From the NCBI GenBank assembly GCA_963169135.1, contig CAUJEQ010000091.1:1-29990 (forward strand): 29,990 nucleotides of DNA, given 5' to 3'. The notes under the pieces were generated by a model. The model was not told the DNA's origin and ran no database searches. It worked only from the letters and a program-made list of their open reading frames with translations. Positions 1 to 7,803 of this stretch are shown in pieces. The position numbers and the translations under genes were made by a program. Position 1 is the stretch's first letter; each line of letters opens with the position of its first letter. Source of the DNA: Chloroflexota bacterium. GTDB taxonomy: Bacteria > Chloroflexota > Dehalococcoidia > Tepidiformales > Tepidiformaceae.

Positions 1-1
1 C

Positions 2-646
2 TTCGGCGGCCGCGCTGTACCGGCGGGCCCTGTGCCTCCCGCCCATCCCGCATTCGCCCTCACCGAGGGCGTCCTCGCCCTCTACCCCGGCTACGCTCGC
101 GACCCCGCCGCCGACGCTCGCGATGCCCGCCAGCGCTGGGAAGCCGCCGCCGGGCCCTCCCTCGGCACCATCACCATCGACTTCCCGAGCGTCTTCGATC
201 CGCTGTACAGCGCCAGCTCGATCGTCACTGGCATCCTGAACGAGGTTCTCGGCGACCAGTTCCGGCCCGCCGTCGAAACCTACACCACCATCAGCCGCCG
301 AGTTCTCGACGGCTACTACGGCAATGGCCGGGCCGCCTTCTGGTTCGGCTGGGGCCCGCCCCTCCCGTCCCCCGATCCTCGCCGCGCCTTCATCGAGCGG
401 TACCATGGCCTCCCCGGCCTGCCCTCCGGGCTCTCCTTCGAGGGCGCCCGCACTCTCGACTCCTCCCTCCGCGACCGCACCGCGGTCCAGGCCCTCCAGC
501 AGGTCATCGTCCAGGCTGGCTTCGGCGGCGTTATTCCCTGGGTGCAGCAGACCTCCGAGCTCTTCCGCCGCAAGGGCGTGGCAGGCCCAACGCCGTCGCC
601 GTTCTGGATGCAGCACCTCGATGCAGCCCGCTACGTGCAGCCCTGA
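2..646 (+). CDS. ABC transporter substrate-binding protein, family 5, C-terminal part
   Basis: The reading frame is open from the first bases, so the gene begins outside the window and only about 214 C-terminal residues are seen. The visible part starts in a segment reading FGGRAVPAGPVPP, followed by an ITIDFPS strand, a region reading FWFGWGPPLPSPDPRRAF and a C-terminal helix with WVQQTSELF. This order matches the C-terminal lobe of SBP_bac_5 (peptide/nickel/opine-type) binding proteins, which deliver oligopeptides or similar solutes to an ABC importer outside the membrane. The signal peptide or lipobox would lie upstream and is not seen. The gene converges on glcF with only six bases between stops. 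The ligand cannot be told from this part; the family call is fairly firm. Confidence 0.72.
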   Translation, partial: FGGRAVPAGPVPPAHPAFALTEGVLALYPGYARDPAADARDARQRWEAAAGPSLGTITIDFPSVFDPLYSASSIVTGILNEVLGDQFRPAVETYTTISRRVLDGYYGNGRAAFWFGWGPPLPSPDPRRAFIERYHGLPGLPSGLSFEGARTLDSSLRDRTAVQALQQVIVQAGFGGVIPWVQQTSELFRRKGVAGPTPSPFWMQHLDAARYVQP

Positions 647-652
647 AGCGCC

Positions 653-1951
653 TTACCGCTGACCCTGTTCCGCCGCCGCCTGCGCCTCGTCCAGCACCTC
701 CAACAGGTGCATCACCCGCGCGTCGATCCCCGCTTCCGCGATCGCCGCGTTGTACTGCATCTGGCATCCCGGGTTGGCCGTGACGACGATGTCGGGCCTG
801 GCCTCCCGGAACTGTTCGGCCTTCCGCGAACGCAACCGCGCCGACATCTCCGGCTGCACCAGGCTGTAGATCCCGGCCGCTCCGCAACACTCGTCGGCGC
901 CGGGGGTCTCAACCAGATCACACCCCCCGATCCCCCGCAATAGCTCGCGCGGCTGTTCCCGTATCCCCTGCGCGTGCGCCAGGTGGCACGCATCCTGGTA
1001 AGCCACCTTTGCCGCCAGTCGCCCGGGGATGTCCGCGCCTACCTCCGCCAGGTACTCGCTCGGGTCCTTCACACGCGCAGCGAACGTCCGCGCCCGGCCC
1101 GCCCACTTCGCGTCGCCCGCAAGCAGGTCGCCGTACTCCTTCATCGCTGCCCCGCAACCGGCTGAGTTCACCACGATCGGCAGGTCGCTCCCTTCGAACG
1201 CCGCGATGTTCCGGCGCGCCAGCTTCCGCGCGAACTCCAGGTCCCCATCGTGAGCGTGGAGCGCGCCGCAGCAGCTCTGCGTCACCGGCGCCTCGGTGGC
1301 CACACCCGCTCGCGCCAGCACCCGACCGGTCGCCCGGTGCACCTCCCCGAACAGTTCGCCCATCACGCACCCGCTGAACAGCAGCGCCCGTTCCCGCGCC
1401 TCCGCCGGCTGCGCCAGCTTGTCTCCCGGCCGGAAAGGGCGGCCGGTCCGCGCAGGCAGCTGCCGCTCTCCGGCGCCCAGCCGCCCAAGTAGTCGCAGCA
1501 CGCCCGTTCGCCGCAGTGGCCCCCGCACCGGCGAGCCCGTATACCACCGCGCCGGGGCCATCGCGGCGGCCAGCAGTCGTGGCCGCGCGATCACGTTCCG
1601 CAGCATCAACCGCCGTAATCCGCGCTGCACCCGCCCTCCCGGCGTGCCCGAAAGCTGCGCCCGGGCGTGCTCCTGGATGCGCCCGTACGCCACCCCGCTC
1701 GGGCACACTGCCTCGCACGCCCGGCACTGCAGGCACAGGTCCCAGTGTCGCCCGATGGCAGGTGTCAGCTCGCTCCGCCCTTCGGCGATCAGTTTCGCGA
1801 AGTGGATCCGCCCCCGGGGCGACTCCACTTCCAGCCCGGTCACCAGGTACGTGGGACAACTGCTCAGGCACAGCCCACAGTGCACGCAGCGGCTCAGGTC
1901 CTCCGTCGTGGGTGCGTCCCCCGGAACCGGCCACAGCCCCTCAGATGCCAC
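653..1951 (-). CDS. glcF: glycolate oxidase iron-sulphur subunit GlcF
   Basis: Electron-transfer subunit of the GlcDEF complex, which oxidises glycolate (or a similar 2-hydroxyacid) to glyoxylate and passes electrons towards the quinone pool. Two 4Fe-4S ferredoxin motifs are seen near the N-terminus, CVHCGLCLSSCP (about residues 23-34) and CLQCRACEAVCP (about 74-85). Two CCG cysteine-rich domains follow, with QSCCG near 226-230 and ECCGAAG near 355-361, as in the GlcF/heterodisulphide-reductase family. Length (about 432 residues) is normal. A TTG at 1954 and a GTG at 1951 are both possible; GTG is preferred because the GGGAGG site lies seven bases upstream. The start overlaps the end of glcE, which implies translational coupling. 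Last gene of the fur-glcDEF run. Confidence 0.93.
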   Translation of the reverse strand: MASEGLWPVPGDAPTTEDLSRCVHCGLCLSSCPTYLVTGLEVESPRGRIHFAKLIAEGRSELTPAIGRHWDLCLQCRACEAVCPSGVAYGRIQEHARAQLSGTPGGRVQRGLRRLMLRNVIARPRLLAAAMAPARWYTGSPVRGPLRRTGVLRLLGRLGAGERQLPARTGRPFRPGDKLAQPAEARERALLFSGCVMGELFGEVHRATGRVLARAGVATEAPVTQSCCGALHAHDGDLEFARKLARRNIAAFEGSDLPIVVNSAGCGAAMKEYGDLLAGDAKWAGRARTFAARVKDPSEYLAEVGADIPGRLAAKVAYQDACHLAHAQGIREQPRELLRGIGGCDLVETPGADECCGAAGIYSLVQPEMSARLRSRKAEQFREARPDIVVTANPGCQMQYNAAIAEAGIDARVMHLLEVLDEAQAAAEQGQR

Positions 1952-3080
1952 CAACGAACCTCCCCCGGTTGAACCGGCCGTCCGGGTCGTATGCGGCCTT
2001 CACCTTGCGCATCAGCCCGTACGATCCCGGCGCCTCGCCCCACGGGTCGACAAGCATCTCGTAGCTCTCCGGCATCCGCTCGATCACCACCGCTCCGCCA
2101 ACCCCTGCCAACGACCGGCGCAGCGGTTCCACCACCGCGGCTACCTCCCGCGCCGATGGAGCGCTGGCTCGTCCCCAGGCTGCCCGCACCGCCCCGGTCA
2201 CGGGCCGGATCGTCATCACGTCAGGTTTCAGCACCGCGAGCTTGCGCGCTACGTCACCCACCTGTCCCGCCGCCGTAGCCGACCGCAGCGTCAGCACAAC
2301 GCCATCATGGAACCCTGCGTCCCGGGCCAGTGCATACCGTTCGAGCCCGGCCGTCTGCACCGGCCGACCTCCGCACACTCGCCGCACTGCCGCCTCCGCC
2401 CGCCCCGGGGCCCGGACCAGCAACAGCCATCCTTCCCGCCCCCCCACGACCTCCGCCACCTCCGGCCTCGTGTCCGCCGCCGACAGCGCCCGCGCCAGCG
2501 CAATCCCGGACTCCGCATCCGGCACTTCCACCTCCAGGTCCACGCTTTCCGGGAGTGGCAGCACGCGCAGCGCCACTTCGGTGATGATCCCCAGCGTCCC
2601 CAGTGACCCGCACCACAGGCGCAGCAGGTCATATCCGGTCACGTTCTTCACCACCCGCCCGCCGGCCTTCACCAGTTCACCATCGGCCCGCAGGACCGTC
2701 ATCCCCAGCACGAGGTCCCGCGGCAGCCCGTAACGCGTCTGCACCGGTCCGCCCGTCCCCACCGCCAGCGTCCCGCCCAACGTCGCCAGTTCTGGCCACG
2801 GTGGGTCTAGCGGCAGAAATTGTCCGTGCGCCGCCAGCTGCCGGTTCACTTCCGCGACAGTCACACCGGCCGGCGCCAGCAGCGTCAGGTCCTCCGGCGC
2901 ATGCTCCACGTCACCGGAAAGTGCCTCCCGCAACTCCACCAGCGTGAACGGCTGCCCGGGCGCATATCCCAGCTGCATCCGCGTCCCACCACCCAGGGGA
3001 GCCAGCGTCCGCCCATCCCGCTCCCGTACTACCTCCCGCAACTCTTCCACCGTCGCAGGCGCCAGGATCCGGTCGGCCAT
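1941..3080 (-). CDS. glcE: glycolate oxidase FAD-binding subunit GlcE
   Basis: FAD_binding_4-type subunit of glycolate oxidase. The N-terminal part has the flavin-binding pattern APLGGGTRMQLG (about residues 25-36), then LGGTLAVGTGGPVQTRYG and VKNVTGYDLLRLWCGSLG, all typical of GlcE. The C-terminal half is shorter than in GlcD, giving 379 residues, normal for GlcE. The frame stays open upstream to 3155, but that stretch encodes only a Gly/Arg/Glu-rich run across a tandem repeat. The ATG at 3080 (protein beginning MADRILAP) is chosen because GAGG sits a few bases before it and it begins at the conserved domain. It lies between glcD and glcF on the same strand and is surely co-transcribed with them. 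Confidence 0.92.
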   Translation of the reverse strand: MADRILAPATVEELREVVRERDGRTLAPLGGGTRMQLGYAPGQPFTLVELREALSGDVEHAPEDLTLLAPAGVTVAEVNRQLAAHGQFLPLDPPWPELATLGGTLAVGTGGPVQTRYGLPRDLVLGMTVLRADGELVKAGGRVVKNVTGYDLLRLWCGSLGTLGIITEVALRVLPLPESVDLEVEVPDAESGIALARALSAADTRPEVAEVVGGREGWLLLVRAPGRAEAAVRRVCGGRPVQTAGLERYALARDAGFHDGVVLTLRSATAAGQVGDVARKLAVLKPDVMTIRPVTGAVRAAWGRASAPSAREVAAVVEPLRRSLAGVGGAVVIERMPESYEMLVDPWGEAPGSYGLMRKVKAAYDPDGRFNRGRFVGGI

Positions 3081-3110
3081 CCGTCCTCGCACGCGGGCGC
3101 CGCCACCGGC

Positions 3111-3140
3111 TCCTCCCTCCTCCCTCCTCCCTCCTCCCCC
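3111..3140 (-). repeat. GGGAGGA tandem repeat forming a canonical G-quadruplex motif
   Basis: On the plus strand the 7-mer TCCTCCC is repeated four times (3111-3138), then two further C. On the minus strand, which is the coding strand of the glc operon, this gives four G-tracts of at least three, separated by AGGA. It fits the standard G3+N1-7 quadruplex pattern. It lies between the glcD stop (3142) and the glcE start (3080), so it would be present in the mRNA leader of glcE. Each repeat also resembles a Shine-Dalgarno sequence. Confidence 0.85.
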
Positions 3141-3141
3141 G

Positions 3142-4590
3142 TCAGACATACGCATCCGGCCCCGCCGCTCGCACCGCCGCCGCCTGGTGCGCCATCTCCC
3201 CGCAGCCGATCCCCCCTGGCAGCAGCTTGCACGGGTTGAACTGTCCGGTGTTGCCGAACGTGCCCCGCAAACGCTCCATGTTCTCGATGTCTGTCTCGCC
3301 GTACAGCCACGGCATGAACTGCCGCTTCTCCGCCCCGATGCCGTGCTCCCCGCTCAGCGCCCCACCTGCGTCCACGCACGCCTTCATGATCTGGGCTGCC
3401 GCATCAAGTACCCGCTCGGTCATCCCCGGCTCGCGCTCGTCGAACAGCACCAGGGGGTGCAGGTTCCCGTCCCCCGCGTGGAACACGTTCGCAATCGGGA
3501 TACCGGTCCGCTCGGAGACCTCGCCCACCACCTGCATCACGTCCACAAGCTTCGAACGCGGAACGACGCCGTCGACGATGTAGTAGTTGGGCGCCAGCCG
3601 CCCCAGCGCCGGGATCGCGTTCTTCCGCCCCTTCCAGAGCAACGCGCGCTCCCTGTCGCTGCTCGCCACCCGCACGTCCACCGCTCCCCGCTCCAGGCAC
3701 TCCGCCCGCACGCGCGCCGCTTCCGAATCAATGGCCTCCGGCAGTCCGTCCAGTTCCACCAGCAGCACAGCGCCGGCGTCCGGCGGATATCCGCACTGGA
3801 ACCCCGCCTCCGCCGCCTGCAGGCACAACCGGTCCATCATCTCCATCGCCGCCGGAATGATCCCCGCCCCGATGATGCTCGAAACTGTCTCGCTTGCCTG
3901 CTCCACGGTGTCGAACGCGGCCAGCAGTGTGACCACGCTCGCCGGGACCGGCAGCAGCTTCAACACCACCTTCGTCACAATTCCCAGCGTCCCCTCGCTC
4001 CCGATGAAGGCCCCGCGCAGGTCGTATCCGAACGAATCCACCACCCGTCCTCCGAGCCACGCGACCTCGCCGGCGGCTGTCACCACCTCCATCCCGAGCA
4101 CGTGGTTCTGGGTCACCCCGAGCGCCAGGCAATGCGGCCCCCCGGCGTTCTCGGCCACGTTCCCGCCGATGCTGCACGCTTGCTGAGAACTCGGGTCCGG
4201 CGCGTAGAACAGCCCGAAGGGCGCCGCCGCCTTCGAGACGTCCAGGTTCGGCACCCCTGGCTCCACCACCGCCACCAGGTCCACCGGGTCGATCTCCAGG
4301 ATCTGCCGCATTCGCCCGGTCCCGATCACCACGCCCCGTTTCGCCGGCACCGAACCGCCGCTCAGCCCCGTCCCGGCCCCGCGCGGCGTGATCGGCACGC
4401 CCAGCCGGTTGCACGCCCGCACGGCCGCGGCCACCTCTTCCGTCGTCCCCGGCAGCACCACCGCGTGCGGCATCGACTTCTCGATCGTCCCGTCGAACTC
4501 GTACACCGCCAGGTCTTCCGGCCGCCAGAGCACGTGTTCCCGGCCGACTGCCCGTTCGAGCGCCGCAATCAGGTCACGACGCGTCGGCAT
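3142..4590 (-). CDS. glcD: glycolate oxidase catalytic FAD subunit GlcD
   Basis: Catalytic flavoprotein of the glycolate oxidase complex (FAD-linked oxidase, also related to D-lactate dehydrogenases). The N-terminal FAD_binding_4 domain shows PRGAGTGLSGGSVP (about residues 69-82), DPSSQQACSIGGNVAENAGG and a later RVVDSFGYDLRGAFIGSEG. The C-terminal FAD-oxidase domain shows NVFHAGDGNLHP and GALSGEHGIGAEKR, which carry the substrate-site and metal-site histidines of the family. Length 482 is normal. The frame is open further upstream, but ATG 4590 (MPTRRDLIAALE) begins the conserved part and has a GAGAG site. It overlaps the last 17 bases of the fur-family gene, so the two are probably translationally coupled. 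A D-lactate or other 2-hydroxyacid substrate is possible, but the adjacent glcE and glcF favour glycolate. Confidence 0.94.
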   Translation of the reverse strand: MPTRRDLIAALERAVGREHVLWRPEDLAVYEFDGTIEKSMPHAVVLPGTTEEVAAAVRACNRLGVPITPRGAGTGLSGGSVPAKRGVVIGTGRMRQILEIDPVDLVAVVEPGVPNLDVSKAAAPFGLFYAPDPSSQQACSIGGNVAENAGGPHCLALGVTQNHVLGMEVVTAAGEVAWLGGRVVDSFGYDLRGAFIGSEGTLGIVTKVVLKLLPVPASVVTLLAAFDTVEQASETVSSIIGAGIIPAAMEMMDRLCLQAAEAGFQCGYPPDAGAVLLVELDGLPEAIDSEAARVRAECLERGAVDVRVASSDRERALLWKGRKNAIPALGRLAPNYYIVDGVVPRSKLVDVMQVVGEVSERTGIPIANVFHAGDGNLHPLVLFDEREPGMTERVLDAAAQIMKACVDAGGALSGEHGIGAEKRQFMPWLYGETDIENMERLRGTFGNTGQFNPCKLLPGGIGCGEMAHQAAAVRAAGPDAYV

Positions 4591-5023
4591 CGGTGCTCTC
4601 GGCCAGCTGGCACTCCCGGCACAGGCCGAATATCGCGAAGTGGTGCATGTCTGGAGCGAACCCGAAGTCCTCAAGCAAAGAGGTCTCCAGTGCCGCCAGG
4701 TACTCGTGCCCAACCTCCACCACGTGCCCGCAGCTCGAACAGACCAGGTGGTGGTGCGGCTCTTCCGGCGCCCACTCGAACAGCACATCGCCCGAACCCA
4801 TGTCCGTCGACGTCGCCAGCCGCATCCGCTTCAACACATCCAGCGTCCGGTACACCGTGCTCACGTCGACGAATGGGTAGGCCTCGCGTACCTGCTCAGC
4901 AATCTGCGCGGCGCTCACGTGCCCCTCCGCATGCCGTAAGGCGCGCACGATCATCAGCCGCTGTGGGGTCATCTTGTGGCCCGCGCGGCGCAGCAATCCG
5001 GCTGTCTCTTCTTCGCAGCTCAT
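4574..5023 (-). CDS. Fur-family metalloregulator
   Basis: Transcription regulator of the Fur/Zur/PerR family, 149 residues. The N-terminal winged helix covers about residues 10-85 with the hallmark DVSTVYRTLDVLK recognition region (about 53-65). The dimerisation domain contains EPHHHLVCSSCG (about 88-99), then DMHHFAIFGLCREC (about 125-138). The pairs C95/C98 and C135/C138 make the structural zinc site, and the His residues can form the regulatory site. Which metal or signal it senses cannot be read from the sequence. It is the first gene of a run that continues into glcDEF and overlaps glcD by 17 bases, an unusual context for Fur. A zinc-ribbon gene is divergently oriented 78 bases away, so regulation of both directions from the shared gap is plausible. 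Confidence 0.92.
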   Translation of the reverse strand: MSCEEETAGLLRRAGHKMTPQRLMIVRALRHAEGHVSAAQIAEQVREAYPFVDVSTVYRTLDVLKRMRLATSTDMGSGDVLFEWAPEEPHHHLVCSSCGHVVEVGHEYLAALETSLLEDFGFAPDMHHFAIFGLCRECQLAESTDADAS

Positions 5024-5026
5024 CGC

Positions 5027-5057
5027 AACCTCAAGTCTACACGCGAGTCGGTTGAGG
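5027..5057 (-). promoter_or_regulatory. candidate promoter and inverted repeat upstream of the Fur-family gene
   Basis: A TAGACT hexamer (5039-5034, minus strand) sits where a -10 would give a transcript starting within a few bases of the ATG at 5023. It is enclosed by an inverted repeat, CCTCAA (5029-5034) and TTGAGG (5052-5057), with 17 bases between. No good -35 is seen. Autoregulation through this repeat is inference; it does not match a textbook Fur box. Confidence 0.3.
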
Positions 5058-5101
5058 CTCCCGTGCTGCGCAGACCCCGCTCACGCGCCGAATCTCTAAC
5101 T

Positions 5102-5749
5102 GTGACCACCACCGCCGATGACCGCTGGCTGGCCGACGCCCGGGCCCGAGCCGCCTCAGGCTCCTGGGAACGCAACACCGATGCGATCTTCGCCGACCTT
5201 CGGCGCCACGCCGCGCAATTCCCCCGCCCGGAGCCCCAGTCCCCCTGCCCCTATTGCTCAGACCACCCGGAGATGAGCGTCTTCCGCCGCTTCGAACTCC
5301 AGACGATCGACCCGCTCCGGTTCTGCACCCGCTGCTACGGCTTCTGGGCGGTCGGTGATTCCCTCGCCCGGGGGGTCGCCGACCCCGGTGCCGGGCACCC
5401 CGCCCTTGAACAGGCGATGGCCCCGCGCCGCTGCCGGGCCTGCCACGGTCGCCTCAAGCCCGACGACACCTGCCGCTCGTGCGGCAAGTCCCTCCCGGCG
5501 CTCAACTGCCCGGACTGCGGCAAGCCGATGGAACGCTACGAAAGAAACGGTGTCGTCCTCGACCAGTGCGCGCCCTGCCGCGGCACCTGGTTCGATATCG
5601 GCGAGATCGTCGCGGTCTACCAGCTGGCTCCGCACCAGGGCCTTGCCGCCTCCACCGTCGATGAGCATGCCACCGACGATGAGCCCCCCGCCTGGGTCAT
5701 CGCCTTGAACTTGATCTCCCGGATGGTGTTCCCGTTCCTTCCGTTCTGA
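5102..5749 (+). CDS. multi-zinc-ribbon protein with TFIIB-type zinc finger domain
   Basis: A 215-residue protein with three pairs of CxxC knuckles. CPYC and CTRC lie near residues 49-76. CRAC and CRSC follow near 108-126. Then comes the zf-TFIIB-type block with CPDCGKPMERY, CAPCRGTWFDIGEI (about 134-166). This last block is typical of the bacterial zf-TFIIB (PF13453-like) family, whose function is poorly known. The C-terminus ends in a hydrophobic stretch (WVIALNLISRMVFPFLPF) that could be a membrane tail. Start GTG 5102 is chosen because the upstream in-frame region overlaps the fur gene and looks non-coding. No Shine-Dalgarno is visible, so the transcript may be leaderless. Divergent from the Fur-family gene; a link to zinc status is conceivable but unproven. 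Confidence 0.72.
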   Translation: MTTTADDRWLADARARAASGSWERNTDAIFADLRRHAAQFPRPEPQSPCPYCSDHPEMSVFRRFELQTIDPLRFCTRCYGFWAVGDSLARGVADPGAGHPALEQAMAPRRCRACHGRLKPDDTCRSCGKSLPALNCPDCGKPMERYERNGVVLDQCAPCRGTWFDIGEIVAVYQLAPHQGLAASTVDEHATDDEPPAWVIALNLISRMVFPFLPF

Positions 5750-5767
5750 ACGGTTCCGGCCGCGGTC

Positions 5768-6088
5768 TTACCAGATCCCCAGCTGCATCTTCACATCGTC
5801 GCTTGCCATCGTCCGCGGGTCCCACGGCGGGCTCCAGACGATCTGGACATCCACATCCTTCACCCCGGGAACTTCGCGCAGCTTGGCATACGCCTCGCCC
5901 CGGATCACCGGGCCGAGCGGGCAGCCCGGGCTGGTCAGGGTCATCGTCACCAGCACGTCGCCGTCTTCGTACTGCACGTCATAAATCAGCCCAAGGTCCA
6001 CGATGCTCAGGTTGATCTCCGGGTCGTTCACTTCCCGCAGCTTCGCCATCAGTTCGTCATGTGTGGGCGCGGTCGTCGTTTCGGTCAT
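5768..6088 (-). CDS. sufT: MIP18/DUF59-family Fe-S assembly protein (SufT-like)
   Basis: A 106-residue MIP18-family (DUF59) protein, the family of SufT and PaaD, that helps mature Fe-S proteins in the cytoplasm. Clear signatures are NDPEINLSIVDLGLIYDV (about residues 21-38) and the TSPGCPLG loop with the conserved Cys at about 56. The tail reads IVWSPPWDP, also typical. ATG 6088 is the start: it has GGAGG eight bases upstream, and the frame upstream of it lies within sufU. It is the last gene of the suf operon, eleven bases after sufU, the same order as in many Actinobacteria and Chloroflexota. The symbol is by family and position. Confidence 0.88.
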   Translation of the reverse strand: MTETTTAPTHDELMAKLREVNDPEINLSIVDLGLIYDVQYEDGDVLVTMTLTSPGCPLGPVIRGEAYAKLREVPGVKDVDVQIVWSPPWDPRTMASDDVKMQLGIW

Positions 6089-6099
6089 CTCTTGCCTCC

Positions 6100-6546
6100 T
6101 CAGGCAGCTGTGGTGGCCTGCTGGAGCCCCTCTTTGAGCACATTCCAGCACAGGAGCGCGCACTTCACGCGCACCGGCAGCCTGGCTACGCCCTCCAGAG
6201 CCTGGAGGTCGCCGATCTCGTCGTCCGGTGTCGCGCCGTCAATCAGCATCGCGCGCACCTTCCCCATTACTCGCTCGGCTTCTTCGATCGAGCAGCCCTT
6301 CAGCCGCTCCGTCAGCATCGAAGCACTCGATTGGCTGATCGAGCAGCCGTGTCCCCAGTAGCTCACGTCACGGATCGTGTTATCGCCGATCTCCAGGTCC
6401 AGGTGGATCTCATCGCCGCAGACCGGGTTCACCCCTTCCACGCGCTGCGATGGCGCGGCCAGCTCTCCCCGGTTCCGGGGTCGCCGGTAGTGGTCCAGGA
6501 TGATCTCCCGGTAAAGGTCGTCAAATTGCGGCTCTGCTACTGCCAT
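6100..6546 (-). CDS. sufU: SufU, zinc-dependent sulphur-transfer protein
   Basis: IscU-like protein of the SufU type, which accepts persulphide sulphur from SufS for the SufBCD scaffold. 148 residues. Zinc/sulphur ligands are visible: C43 and D45 in VCGDEIHLD, C68 in GHGCSISQSSAS, and C129 in KCALLCW. The LYREIILDHYRRPRNRG start is typical. The insert between the second and third ligands (about residues 81-118) distinguishes SufU from IscU. ATG 6546 is taken as the start; an upstream GTG and TTG are in frame but less likely. The start overlaps the end of sufS by 26 bases, so the transferase and its acceptor are probably co-translated. Confidence 0.93.
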   Translation of the reverse strand: MAVAEPQFDDLYREIILDHYRRPRNRGELAAPSQRVEGVNPVCGDEIHLDLEIGDNTIRDVSYWGHGCSISQSSASMLTERLKGCSIEEAERVMGKVRAMLIDGATPDDEIGDLQALEGVARLPVRVKCALLCWNVLKEGLQQATTAA

Positions 6547-7768
6547 CACCAAACACCCGGTTCACATGTTCCAGCGCCTCCGCCAGCGCCTCGATATCGT
6601 CTTTGTCGTTGTAGATACTAAAGCTTGCCCGGCTAGTCGCAGCCACCCCGAGGTGACGCATCAACAGCTGCGCGCAGTGGTGCCCCGCCCGGATAGCCAC
6701 CCCGTGGCCATCCGCGATCGTCGCAATGTCGTGCGGGTGGGCCAGGTTCATCGCGAAGCTCACTACTCCCCCGCGCTCGTCCGCCCGCTCCGGCCCGTGC
6801 ATCTTCAGCCCTTCGATGCTCGAAAGCTGCTCCATCGCATACGCGGTCAGCGCCATTTCGTGGGCCCGTACCGCGCCCATCCCCAGGTTCCCGAGGTAGT
6901 CCAGCGCCGCCCCGAACGCAATCACGTCGGCTATGTTCGGTGTGCCCGCCTCGAACTTGTGCGGCACATCTGCCCACGTCGATTCGTCCTGCCGTACCAG
7001 GGCAATCATGTCGCCGCCACCGAGGAACGGCTCCATCGTCTCGAGCAGGCCCCGCCGCGCCCACAACACCCCAACGCCCGTCGGCCCCAGCATCTTGTGC
7101 GCCGAAAACGCGAAGAAGTCACAACCAAGCGCCTCAATGTCCACCGGCAGGTGCGGCGCACTCTGCGCCCCATCTACCACCATCAGTGCCCCGGCTTTCC
7201 GCGCCATCTCGCCGATCTCCGCCACCGGGTTGATTGTCCCGAGGACGTTCGACATGTGGACCACGCTCACAACCTTCGTGCGCGGGCCAATCATTCCCCG
7301 CACCTCATCCAGGTCGAGCTTCCCCTCCGGCGTGATCCCGGCGTATCGCAGCACCGCCCCGGTCCGTCGCGCCAACTGCTGCCACGGCACGATGTTCGAA
7401 TGGTGCTCCATCAGCGTGAGCACGATCTCGTCGCCCTCATGCACGTTCGCGTCGCCCCACGCCCGCGCCACCAGGTTGAGCGCCTCCGTCGTGTTCCTCG
7501 TGAACACGATGTCCTCCGCGTGCGATGCCTTCAGGAACACTGCCGTCTTCCCGCGCACAGCTTCGTACTGCTCGGTCGCTCGCACCGCCAGCGTGTGGAT
7601 GCCACGGTGGATATTCGCGTTCGAAGTCTCGTAGTAGCGGACCAGCGCTTCGATCACCTGGCGCGGCTTCTGCGTCGTCGCCGCGTTATCCAGGTACACC
7701 AGCGGCCGGCCATTCACCTGCTGCTCCAGGATCGGGAAGTCCTTGCGGATCTCTCGCGGGTTGATCAC
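6521..7768 (-). CDS. sufS: cysteine desulphurase SufS
   Basis: PLP enzyme that removes sulphur from cysteine, giving alanine and an enzyme persulphide, for the Suf pathway. 415 residues. Substrate-side motif YLDNAATTQKP (about residues 25-35), PLP-binding region VVDGAQSAPH (about 197-206), Schiff-base lysine K225 in FSAHKMLGPTG, and catalytic Cys C365 in RAGHHCAQ, typical of group II (SufS) desulphurases. The frame is open to 7984 upstream, but the GTG at 7768 has a perfect GGAGG site and begins the conserved protein. It follows the Rieske gene by 35 bases and overlaps sufU at its end. Confidence 0.95.
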   Translation of the reverse strand: MINPREIRKDFPILEQQVNGRPLVYLDNAATTQKPRQVIEALVRYYETSNANIHRGIHTLAVRATEQYEAVRGKTAVFLKASHAEDIVFTRNTTEALNLVARAWGDANVHEGDEIVLTLMEHHSNIVPWQQLARRTGAVLRYAGITPEGKLDLDEVRGMIGPRTKVVSVVHMSNVLGTINPVAEIGEMARKAGALMVVDGAQSAPHLPVDIEALGCDFFAFSAHKMLGPTGVGVLWARRGLLETMEPFLGGGDMIALVRQDESTWADVPHKFEAGTPNIADVIAFGAALDYLGNLGMGAVRAHEMALTAYAMEQLSSIEGLKMHGPERADERGGVVSFAMNLAHPHDIATIADGHGVAIRAGHHCAQLLMRHLGVAATSRASFSIYNDKDDIEALAEALEHVNRVFGDGSSRAAI

Positions 7769-7803
7769 GGCCTGTCCTCCTCCGCGTGCGGCATGGCTCG
7801 TTC

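Noticed and set aside
3081..3155. N-terminal extension of GlcE across the GGGAGGA repeat
   Set aside because: It encodes a low-complexity Gly/Arg/Glu run, and the ATG at 3080 has its own GAGG site at the conserved domain.
2944..5055. 703-residue open frame on the plus strand across glcD, glcE and fur
   Set aside because: It is antisense to well-identified genes and is rich in Arg, Pro and His without any domain, the usual shadow in GC-rich DNA.
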